Source: Bacteroidota bacterium (GTDB taxonomy: Bacteria; Bacteroidota; Bacteroidia; Bacteroidales; Lentimicrobiaceae). From it: 46,356 bases of DNA. Below are positions 35,149 to 46,100 of the stretch, piece by piece. The position numbers and the translations under genes were made by a program. The stretch lies in contig WSXU01000023.1 of NCBI GenBank assembly GCA_009773455.1, forward strand, positions 1 through 46,356. Reading direction: 5' to 3'. Numbering within the stretch: the first letter of the stretch is position 1; the number at the start of each line of letters is the position of its first letter. Under the pieces are notes generated by a model that searched no databases, had not been told where the DNA came from, and worked only from the letters and a program-made list of their open reading frames with translations.

Positions 35149-35860
35149 ATTGGGGCTCAATAACACCTGGTGGCGCTCCCCTGTTGCCGTGTACACGACA
35201 TACAGGGCCAAACACCGGGCCATGTTTATTGTGCGCGTTATCCATTCATTCTTAGAGAATTAGATGGTTAATGCAATATGTAAAAGATCCGACTACTTAC
35301 CAATAAGTGCAATAGACAGTCTTCTCTGGACAGCTGTATTACCGGTTATGGAACACCACACCCGGAATCCGCGGATTGCTATATAGAAAAAACCTTCAAT
35401 GCATGGTTTACATCAAACTTGTAGTTACGTGTTGGTATTCGCTGCCGGTTCTTTTCGGTTTTTCATAGAAAATATGAGCCTTCCGTGTAACTTTAGGTAC
35501 ACGTCAGACCACCGATATCGGAGCCGGTCCGTTCCATATCAAGAGCACATGTGATTCATCGAATTCATTTTTAATGCGTTCAATGTTGTAACAAGGCTAT
35601 GCTACGTAAAGAAATTATACAGTTCCTGCGGGCAGCCAGTAAAATGGCAATGCCGGAGGCTGTCCGCATCCGGATATTATGGCATTCAGCCACTTATCCA
35701 CTGTATCTGTCGGTTCATAAATGCTGATTTTACAATGCTCTTCAAACGTTTTACGGTTTTCCTGATTTTCACCTGCCCGGCCATAAGCCGAAAGGCAAAA
35801 TCCGGAATCGTAAATCCGAAATCCGAAATCAACAATCTTTTCTTTTTCCTACCCTTGTTC

Positions 35861-35893
35861 CCCTCCGCCTGCACCAATAATGCAGGCAGAGGG
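35861..35893 (-). terminator. Strong hairpin after the secreted-protein gene
   Basis: CCCTCCGCCTGCA and TGCAGGCAGAGGG pair over 13 positions around a 7-nt loop; on the minus strand the single mismatch becomes a G-U pair. It begins 54 bases after the stop at 35947. There is no U-tract, so it may instead protect the mRNA end or attenuate. Confidence 0.5.
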
Positions 35894-35946
35894 AATTTTC
35901 AGGTATGAAAAAGCAACAAATGCGTTAAACGCCTGTATCTTTAAGA

Positions 35947-37014
35947 TTAAGGCAGTTTCTGGATAAATGCCGGCATAGTTGCGCCCGGGTTGATGGTAGG
36001 ACGTGCCAGAATTGTGTAAGTAGCTTCTTTTGCAAATGGATCGGCCTGTGCACAAGGATCGGGAACAGGACCTGCACCACCCCAGATATCACTTTCGGTA
36101 TATCCGGTCGGCAGATAACCATCGATACCAACAAGGATCGGCTGGTCGGCCAGTGTTTCGAAGTTCACATTGTCAATCCTGATGCGGATAAGGATCGGTG
36201 TACCAGCAACAGCATCGGTTATGGTTGCATCGTCGGTTGATACAAAGTCACCACCTGCTGTGTTACCTGCAGGTACGTTAAATGTATGCCATGCACCGGC
36301 TCCGGTGATATCCTGATTCCATTCAACAGCGATGTAGTTCTGTCCGAGACCTGCAAGGGCCGGGATCCTGATTGATGGCCTCCAGTCTCCGAGGATACCG
36401 CTACCGGTTACCCTGTAGAAGATGGCGTTCTCACCATAGGTGTATTCAACAGATGCGAGCAACGGATCTGCATTTGGTGTGATAACTGCACCTGTAACAG
36501 GGGCTGCACACTGCTCGGCGTTTGCAAATGGTGTTCCGTCGGTTTCTGCGCCTTCGATAGCAAGGAGGAAGGTGTTGATAGGATCGATCTGCCATACCCT
36601 GATGTTTTCAGCTGCACAGACTGGCGTCGAGGTTGAATTGTTTTCAGAATACCTTAACACAAGGTAGAATGGCGTAACTGAAGAGACAGCTGCCGGTGTC
36701 CACGAAATGTTAATCTGATTAGAAGTAACACCTGCGGCATCGTGATAATCGGAATACCCCGGGGTTGCTTCATCAACAGTAAAGAAAACGTTGACTTCAG
36801 GAATAATGGACGGAACATCCAGAATGTTCACATTCTGGGTTACATACCAGTCATAGGTTCCGGCTCCGGTGTATCCGGTGCCTGCAATGGTCACATCATA
36901 GGTGTAGGGTACTCCGGCTGCGGGTGTAAAACCGTTGGCAACACACTGAGCGTTAACTGATGAAATACCGGCAAATAAAGCCAGGAAGAGTACTAATAAA
37001 AGTTGCTTTTTCAT
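35947..37014 (-). CDS. Secreted protein of the adhesin cluster, function unknown
   Basis: 355 residues with a clear signal peptide (KKQLLLVLFLALFAGISSVNAQ). The N-terminal half has a PKD-like pattern (YTYDVTIAGTGYTGAGTYDWYVTQ, INISWTPAAVSSVTPFYLVLRYSE) similar in style to the small protein at 34077-34757. The middle has paired Cys residues (CAAENIRVW, QCAAPVTGA) and the end is acidic and Pro-rich, without a type A or gliding-type sorting domain. It lies 172 bases downstream of the giant adhesin gene on the same strand. It may be an accessory subunit of the surface structure. Confidence 0.78.
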   Translation of the reverse strand: MKKQLLLVLFLALFAGISSVNAQCVANGFTPAAGVPYTYDVTIAGTGYTGAGTYDWYVTQNVNILDVPSIIPEVNVFFTVDEATPGYSDYHDAAGVTSNQINISWTPAAVSSVTPFYLVLRYSENNSTSTPVCAAENIRVWQIDPINTFLLAIEGAETDGTPFANAEQCAAPVTGAVITPNADPLLASVEYTYGENAIFYRVTGSGILGDWRPSIRIPALAGLGQNYIAVEWNQDITGAGAWHTFNVPAGNTAGGDFVSTDDATITDAVAGTPILIRIRIDNVNFETLADQPILVGIDGYLPTGYTESDIWGGAGPVPDPCAQADPFAKEATYTILARPTINPGATMPAFIQKLP

Positions 37015-37104
37015 TTTTTTAATTTTTAGGGTTTGTTAATTGTTTAAAAATGCATTCTTGGTAATCGTGAAAAAAATTGGTTAGAATTAAGTTTGTTTGT
37101 TTTT

Positions 37105-37120
37105 GCTACCTGTTGGTAGC
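37105..37120. other. Hairpin between the giant adhesin and the next gene
   Basis: GCTACC-TGTT-GGTAGC is a perfect 6-bp stem 67 bases past the giant gene's stop. No U-tract follows on the minus strand. The 172-base gap is AT-rich around it. Confidence 0.4.
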
Positions 37121-37186
37121 TGATTCTCATTGCTTTTCCTGTTTCATAGGCAATAGTTTTAGATGAATACTTTTTTTAACTGGAGA

Positions 37187-40100
37187 CTAAGGATCCGTAA
37201 TGTCAGGCCGTGGGAGAACGGTGAGTATGACAGAAGCGGATGTTTCGTTGCCGTAAGCATCGGTTACGGTATAAGTGATAAGATTGGTTCCGAGTGGGAA
37301 ATTGATGGGCGTTGATAGCGAAATCTGACCATTTCCGGTAAGGTCGATGGTGGCGTCATTGCCAAAATCAACTTCCCATGAAATGGTCACAGCGCCCGGG
37401 CAGTTATCTGAAATCCCCGTAAGGTCAAGCAGGGTATTGCCGTTGGTCAGAATATAATAATCGCGGCGGTCCGGTGTCAGATCGTCAATGTAATAAGTTC
37501 CGCCGGGATTGTAAATGGCAGAAATGAAACCTTCAACGCAATAACCGTCAGCCAGTACCGGCAAAGTGAAAACAGGTGACTGATCATCGGTAATTGTGAT
37601 TGTCTGCAAACAATCGTCTGTACCTGAAACATTGGTTGCTGTCCAGGTTATGGTGGTAGTTCCTACATTGAACACATAATTTCCGATGGGCCCTGTGCCG
37701 GCATCGATGGTTGCCCCGGTCATATCCCACGACCAGGTTACCGGATCACCTGCATTCACAGTAGGTTCTGCGGGATTAACCTGAGCTGAACATAGGCCTG
37801 CATCAGCACTTTGTGTTACCCCGGCAGCACAGGTGATGTCGGGAAGGTCATTGGATTGAACAGTTACAGTAAACTGACAAATGGCCTCATTCCCGCAGGC
37901 GTCGGTGGCAGTGTAGGTTACCGTGGTAGTTCCTGTATTGAACTGGAAAGGTGAAGGTATTACCCCTGTTCCGGAGCCGGCAGTCGGTGCTGACATCACC
38001 CAATCCAACGCTATATTCATGGTGGCTGTGCAATTGTCTGAATACACCGGATCAGTCAGGGTAATTGTAGCATAAGTGAAGCCCGGATCAGAAACTGTGG
38101 TAATATTTCCGGGGCAAAACGTAAATGCCGGAATGGTGGTGTCATCAATATTAAAGGTGTGATCAGTGGTATTTACATTTCCACAAGGATCTGTGACAGT
38201 ATAAGTTCTGACAATCACCACCGGACAGGTTCCGGCCGGGGTACCATCGACATGTGCAACAACCAGGCCGGCATCAAGTGCGCAGTTATCGGCAACTGCT
38301 ACACCCAGGGCTTCGAGGGCAGCAACGGTGTTAACAGCAGGTGGCAGATCGGCAGCAGAACATCCTTCTATATTTGTGTTGGCGATGCTGCCAGTGATGG
38401 TTGGATCGATGGTATCATCTATATTAAATGACTGGTCTGCAGTATTTTCATTACCGCAAGCATCTGTAACTGTATAAGTCCTTACCACCACCAACGGGCA
38501 GGTACCTGCCGGAGTGCCATCGGCGGATGTTACAGTCAGGTCGGCATCATCGGAACAGTTATCGGCAATGGCAACACCCAGGGCTTCCAATGCAGAAACA
38601 GAATTGACGGCAGCCGGCAAATCGGCGGCTGAGCAGCCTTCTATATCCGTATCTGCAATGGATCCGGTAATTTGCGGAATGGTGGTATCTTCAATATTAA
38701 AAGTCTGGTCAACTGTATTTTCATTTCCGCACGGGTCGGTCACAGTATAGGTCCTGATCACCACTACCGGACAGGTTCCCGCGGGTGCACCATCAGAATG
38801 AGTGACTGTGAGGCCTGCATCCGGAGAACAGTTGTCCGACACGGCAACTCCAAGTACCTCAAGTGCTGCCACAGTGTTAACAGCAGCAGGAAGGTCTGCT
38901 GCCGAACATCCTTCCACATTGGTTGCAGCAATCGCTCCCGTGATGACAGGAATTGTGGTATCTTCTATATTGAATGTTTGGTCAACAGTATTTTCATTTC
39001 CACAGAGATCAGTAACGGTATAGATCCTGATAACCACCACAGGACAGGTTCCTGCAGGTACGCCATCGGAATGAGTGACATTCAGGCTTAAATCCGGAGA
39101 GCAGTTGTCTGATACGGCAACCCCGAGCGCTTCAAGGGCAGCAACGGTATTAACTGCAGCAGGAAGATCTGTGGCAGAACATCCTTCCACATTGGTTGCA
39201 GCAATCGCTCCCGTGATGACAGGAATTGTGGTATCATCGATGTTAAAGGTTTGATCAGCAGTATTTTCATTTCCGCAGGGATCTGTAACAGTGTATGTCC
39301 TGATGACCACTACCGGGCACGTTCCGGCCGGTACACCATCATAATGGGTTACTGTCAGCGAGGCATCGGGAGAACAGTTGTCGGAAACCGCGACCCCCAG
39401 TGCTTCAAGCGCTGCAACAGTATTGACTGCGGCAGGAAGGTCGGCAATAGAGCATCCTTCAACATTGGTATCGGCTATTGTTCCGGTAATGGCAGGTATG
39501 GTGGTATCTTCTATATTAAATATCTGGTTTACAGTGTTATAGTTACCACAAGGATCTGTGACGGTATACGTCCTGATGACCACCACAGGGCAGGTTCCGG
39601 CCGGTGTTCCATCGGTATAGGTGACAACCAGTGCGGCATCTGCTGAACAGTTGTCCGATACAGCAACCCCCAGTGCTTCAAGGGCTGCAACAGTATTGAC
39701 AGCGGCAGGAAGGTCAGCAGCAGAGCAACCTTCAACATCGGTTGCTGTAATTGATCCGGTGATGACTGGTACTGTAGTGTCTTCAATGTTAAAGGTCTGG
39801 TTGGCTGTACTATAATTTCCACACAGATCTGTAATGGTATAAGTCCTGATGACCACCACCGGGCAGGTTCCGGCTGGTGCTCCATTGCTAAAGGTGACTG
39901 TAAGGCCGGCATCAGGAGTGCAATTATCAGAGATGGCAAGTCCCAGGGCCTCAAGGGCTGCTACTGTATTTACTGCAGCCGGAAGATCTGCAGCAGTGCA
40001 TCCCTGTAAAATGGTAACATTGATGGTTCCGGTGACGACCGGATTTGTTGTATCGTCAATATTGAAGGTTTGAGCAATGGAACTGCTGTTTCCGCAATGA

Positions 40101-43100
40101 TCGGTTACTGTGTAGGTTCTGATAACAACCACCGGACAGGTTCCGTTTGGAGTACCATCCGAATAGGTAACCACCAGGTTTGCATCCGTTGAACAATTGT
40201 CGGTTATTGCGGGCCCGAGTGCTTCGAGGGCAGCAACGGTATTTACTGCAGCCGGTAAGTCCGAAACAGAACAACCTTCGATGGTCGTAAGCGGGATTAA
40301 TCCTGTGATCACAGGGTTGTCCACATCATCCACAAGGATAAGCTCATCGGCTGTACCATTACACCCGTTGTTATCTGTTACCATGAGCAACAGATTGTAG
40401 GTATCTGCACAAGTATTTCCGGCTGTAACACTTACCTGTTGAAGGTTGGTAGCACCGGGTAATGTACCGTTGCCGGTTATACTCCAGTCGTATCCGGTCA
40501 TTCCTGCATTGCCATCATACAGGTTATCTGAGCCTGGGCACACAACCCAATCACCTGTGATATAGGCCGATGGCAAGGCATTTATCGTTACTGTGGTTGA
40601 TGCAGCGATAGCCCTGGTGCAGCCATTGTCATCGGTAACGCTGGTCAGATTATAGACAAATGTTCCCTGCGTATTGGTGGCAGCAAAAATGAAAACACTG
40701 AGGTCTGTGCCCCAGGTAGTAATTGTTTGGGTTGGTCCGCCATCGATATTGTATTCAAAGGTATATGGCGGGGTACCACCTGAACCATTGAACCAGATAA
40801 ATGGTGATCCGGCAAACTGGCAGTAACTGCCTCCCCCGGTAATGGTGGCATTCGGAGCCTCATTAATTGTTACAAATACATCATCGGTCTGAGGGCTGCA
40901 GCCATAGGAGTCACGCACGGTAACCTGGTAAGTTCCCTCGGCTGCCAGGGTCACATTGGGTATGGTGGGATTCTCCTGATTTGAAGTAAAGCCATTCGGT
41001 CCTGTCCAGCTTACGGTATAGGGTGCCAGACCACCACTGATATTTGCTGTAAGTTGTAGCGTTTCCCCTTCGCAGGCAATATTTGCACCACCCTGTGCTG
41101 CCGGGGCGAATGTAAATGGGATCGGGTCAAGGGTTCCGAAAGAAATATCGTCAAGTCCAAAGTCATTACCTCCGAGATCAGGGCGAAGATTGATGATCCT
41201 GATTACCGCGGTTGTTGCAGCTCCTGAATTCCAGGTTGGGTTGCTGTAAAATCTGACCCAGTTCGAAGGAGAGACCTGTGAATTGTTGGCAGGTCCGGGA
41301 CCAAGCTCGGCAATGGTTCCCACCGGAACGCCATTTACCTCAAACTGCAGACGGGCATAATTCCCTGCATCATTGACACTCATGGCATAGGCCGAGAAAT
41401 AATAATCCAGTCCGGGCACAACGGTGACCGTCTGTTGCCAGATTCTGAGTGTATTACCCAACCCGTTGACAATCAGAAATTGTCCGGAACCCGGGTTGGT
41501 GCGGTCTCTGCCAAAAAAGTCAGTATGATAGTTAAATCCATCTGTTCCAACGCTGTATAATCCTTCAGGCCATAGCTCGTTCTGCAGGGCCGGATTATCG
41601 GCTACATATCCATAATCAGTGATAAATCCGGTATTCCCGGCATTGAAATTGCCATTGGTTACCAGTTCATTTGATGCATTCAGGTAGGCTGTGGCCACAC
41701 AACCATTGGCACCGGTTACGGTGACATTGTATATGCCGGCTTCATCAACACAGATGACCTGGTTGGTTGACGGAGGAACGGTGTTCCACAGGTAAGTGCC
41801 ACCACCTGTAGCTGTCAGCTGAATACATCCCGGCTGACTGCAGTAGTCGGCATTGATGGCTGCGGGTGGCAGCGGGAGGGTTGTTACAGTGGTGGAGGCA
41901 CTGGCGCTGCACAATGACAGGGGGTTGGTATAACTGACGGTATAAACTCTGGTTTCAGTCTGGCTTACGTTGGCCGGGTTGGCTTCAGTTGAAGTGAAAC
42001 CGGCAGGAAGGGAGGTCCAGCTGATGATTGGTATTGTATTGCTTGAAGTAGCCGTCAGGGTCACGTTATCAATCGCCCAGTAACGGTCATCATCGCCCGA
42101 ATAATAAAACCTGATGTAAAAAGTAGCATTTCCGCAGTAAATACTCAGGTCAATGCTTGGATGGACAAAGCCATTTGCTGATCCCTGGGTTGCTGAATAA
42201 ACTGCCACATCTGTCCATGCTGTACCGTTGGTAGAAACCTGCACCCGGGCCCTGGAATTGGACTCATGGCGATAGTAATGATAAAAATCAAGTGACAGTG
42301 AAATATACCCGGTTGTATTGATTACAGGGCTTCGGAGATAGGTATCCGTGGCTCCGTTGTTGCGGCTGTTTGCATGATAAAACTGAGAATTATCATTCGA
42401 ATGGTAAGTGAGATTATTATAATTATAACCGTCAGGTCTCAGGGTCCACCTTGCTGCAACGGGATTGCCTGAAATTGTCCATGTATTGGTCGGATCATTG
42501 AAATCCTCTTCCAGGATGGGCGTAGGTGCATAACTGAGACTCGATGACGATAAAAGATCAAATTGAACACCCGGGCAGACGGCTGTTGGATCTGAGCTGG
42601 CATTTACACTTGGAATGGGGTCAACGGTTACTGTTATCGTAAAAGGACTACTGATACACCCACCGGAGATTGAAGTAGCCGTAACAATATATTCGACGGT
42701 ACCTGAGGTGGCATTGCTTGGATTGGACAGAACCTGACTGATCGTATTTCCTGAGCCATCAGAAGCGCCTGTAATGCCCCCTGTTATGGTGCCTCTGATC
42801 CAGCTGAATGTTGAAGGGGTACTGGACGTTAAAGTCAGGTTTGTATTTGAACCTGAACAGATCCTGATGCCGGCACTGTTGGTGACAACCGGCCGGGGAT
42901 GAACAGTAACGGTTATGATAAACGGAGAACCCTGGCAACTGCCCGATGTTGCTGAAGGTGTCACAATGTATTGAACAGTTCCGGCTGTCGAATTGCTGGG
43001 GTTTGTTAGTATCTGGTTGATGGAATTCCCCGATCCTGCTGAAGCCCCGGTTATTCCTCCTGTGATGGTTCCGATGGTCCAGGTAAAGGAACTTGCAATG

Positions 43101-46100
43101 GTTGCAGTTAGATTAATACCTGTCGGGAACCCGCTACAGATCTGTGTTGTGGGTGAATTGGTAATTACAGGTTCCGGACTGATGGTCAGTGTTATCGTGC
43201 TTGAATTTCCTGGGCATCCCAGGGAACTCACGGCCTGAACAGTATAAACCACATTTACCGGGTTGGTTGTTGTGTTTGTCCATGCATCATCGGCAATGAC
43301 ATTGGCATTAAAACCATAACCCAGTACAGGGTTTCCGGCCGAAGCAGTCAGGCCGTTTGTAACAATGTCCGTGATACGGTAAGAAGCTGCCGCAACACCA
43401 TTGGTGCTGTTGCCGATCACTACCCCGGAAGCCACATCACTACAGATTGCAGCAGGAGATTGATTAACGAGTACAGGTGCCGGATTTACAGTCACATTGA
43501 CCTTTACTTCATCATTGGAGCACTCATCGGCTGTCGCCGTAATAGCGTAAACTACAATGGCGGGCAGGTTTGAAGTATTGGTTAGCACCTGGTTTATCTC
43601 ATTCCCCATGCCGTCAGAGAAGCCGGTCGTACCTGAACCCACGTTCAGGTAAGCTTCCCAGGTAAAAATAACTCCTGATATGTTGCTCGACAGTTCAATA
43701 ACTGTACTTTCTCCTGTGCATATACCCTGATCCGTGGGGCTTGCGGTGACTGTAATTATCTGATTGGCCAGAATGGTAACACTGTGGCTGTTTGAACATC
43801 CGGTTGCTGTATTGGTTTCGACCAGGGTATATACCGTGGTTTCAGCAGGAGTCACTTCAGGATCCGAATCAGTTGAAGTAAACCCGACTGGAACAGAAGT
43901 CCAGCTGTAGGTATTTCCGGGAACCGGAGGAGCTCCGATTTGTATGGTAGCCCCTACGCATATGGCACCATCCGGGCCTGTTTCCGCTGCAGGCAAGGGA
44001 TTCACGGTTACACTCAGGGTGCTGGCCGGCCCGTTTCCACAGCTGTTCTGTGGTACTACCTGCACATTTCCTGAATTGATGCCGGAAGTAACATCAATCG
44101 TGTTGGTTCCCTGCCCTGAATTGATTGTCCATCCCGCAGGAACTGACCACAGATAAGTAATACCGGGTGTATTGGTCACACTGTATGTGTGCGAAGTTCC
44201 TTCGCAAAACAATGCGTCCCCGGAGATAACACCGGCAGAAAATGGCAACAGAAATACATTGACAGCCAGGGTGGCAGAGGGGCCATTGCCGCAACCATTC
44301 GAAGGTGTAACAACCACATTGCCTGAAATACTTCCGATCGTTGCCGTCATTGAATAGGTGCCTTGTCCGCCGGTAATTACCCAGTCGGCCGGCACTGTCC
44401 AGTTATAGGTGACTCCCGGAATAAAAGTAACATTGTAATTCTGTGAACTTGCCTGACAGGGATTGGTATTTCCTGATATTGATGATGTTGCGTTCGGAAC
44501 AGTCAGGTTCACGGTAATGGTTCTAGATTGCATGGTCCCTGTACCGCAATCATTTGAAGGGGTAACCGATATCACACCGGTGTTATTTCCGGCAGTAACA
44601 GTCACAGCGTTTGTGCCCTGACCGCCGGTGATGGTCCATCCTGCCGGAACGGCCCAGGTATATACCACAAACGGTACCGCGGTAACTGAATATGTCTGGG
44701 ATGATCCCTGGCAAACGGGGTTATTTCCTGTGATGGGGTCTGGCTGTGCAGGAACTGTTGCCTGAGGCGTTACAGCCAGATTTCTTGGAGAGCTTCCTCC
44801 GCAGGCATTACCTGCTGTAACAGAAACGTTTCCGGCATTGGCACCTACGGTTGTGGTAATTGAATTTGTACCCTGCCCGGCAGTGATGGCCCACCCGGCC
44901 GGAACAGTCCAGGCATAGATCACCCCGGGCACATTAACCACTGAGTATGTTTTAACAGATCCGACACAGGGTGCAATTTCCCCGGTAATTAAACTGGGCT
45001 GCAAAGGACTCGAAAGGATAACGGTAATATCCATCGTTTGTGCCGTTCCATTGCCGCAGGCATTTGAAGGTGTTACCGTCAATGTTCCTGAAGTATTACC
45101 AAAAAGAATACTCACCACATTGGTGCCCTGTCCTGATTGAACTGTAGCTCCCGGGAAAGCCCAGGTGTAAGTTACACCGGGTGGGGGAGGAGGCATGACC
45201 ATAAACGGATGGGAGCTGTTGCGGCAAACAGAGGTGGTAACCGGTGAAATTGCACCCGGCTGGGCTGGCAGTGTGGCTACAGTTAACGCCAGGCTCCTGG
45301 AAGTTCCGTTTCCGCAAACATTTGAAGGAACAACGGTGACATTTCCATTGGTAACCCCGACTGTTACTGTCACCGAATTGGTTCCCTGTCCGGCGGTAAT
45401 GGTCCAGCCAGCCGGGAAAGCCCAGGTATAGGTTACCGAAGGAACGTTGGTAACACTGTAAACCTGTGATGAACCCTGACAGGGATTTGCATTCCCTGAA
45501 ATCGCATCCGGCTGGGCCGGAACCGAATTCGGGGTTAACGCCAGTGTCTGGGCAGTTCCGTTGCCACACGAATTTGAAGGGGTAACGGTAACATTGCCTG
45601 CCGTTGCTCCGGCAGTAACCGTCACACTGTTTGTGCCCTGGCCTGCAGTTATGGTCCAACCTGCCGGGAATGCCCATGTATAAGTAACCCCGGCAACATT
45701 GGTGACCGAATAAACCAGTAGTGTCGTGCCGGCACAGGGAGACAGCTGACCGCTGATTGCGCCGGGTTGAGCCGGTACTGATGTGACAGTAATTGCCAGT
45801 GTTTGTGCAGTTCCGTTTCCGCAGGCATTGGAGGGGGTAACAGTTACGTTACCAATAGCTGACCCAACGGTAACAGTAACTGAGTTTGTACCCTGTCCGG
45901 CGGTAATGGTCCAGTCGGCCGGGAACGACCAGGTGTAAGTTACACCGGCCACATTGGTAATGCTATAGGTCTGGGAGGAACCTGTACAGGGGGTGACTGA
46001 CCCTGTTATAGCGGAAGGTTGATTCGGGACGTTTGTTATCGTGACTGCAAGCGAGCGGGCAGTTCCATTGCCGCAACCGTTGGATGGGGTAACCTGGATG

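Larger units (their letters stand above)
34758..35946. other. Gene-poor stretch inside the adhesin cluster
   Basis: About 1.2 kb without a convincing gene; the small ORFs here are short and have no coding signature. It holds two AT-rich palindromes in a row (GTTGAT-A-ATCAAC at 34924 and CAATATAAATATTG at 34936-34949), a GC-rich hairpin-dense block (34986-35148), a self-complementary GTGTACAC at 35189-35196, and an ATCCGAAATCCGAAATC short repeat near 35810-35830. An ORF at 35599 (LRKEIIQFLRAASKMAM) is too short to call. Confidence 0.6.

Noticed and set aside
34865-35245. Minus-strand ORF of 126 residues in the gene-poor stretch
   Set aside because: Rich in Pro and Arg because of the GC-rich block, with no domain, signal or known pattern. 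The overlapping frames are equally open.
35686-35877. Minus-strand ORF of 63 residues
   Set aside because: Its ISDFGFTIPDFAF-type stretch comes from the short ATCCGAAATC repeats, not from a gene.
37187-37189. A frameshift joining the giant adhesin to the next gene
   Set aside because: No frame continues domain-like sequence after the stop, and the next gene has its own signal peptide.
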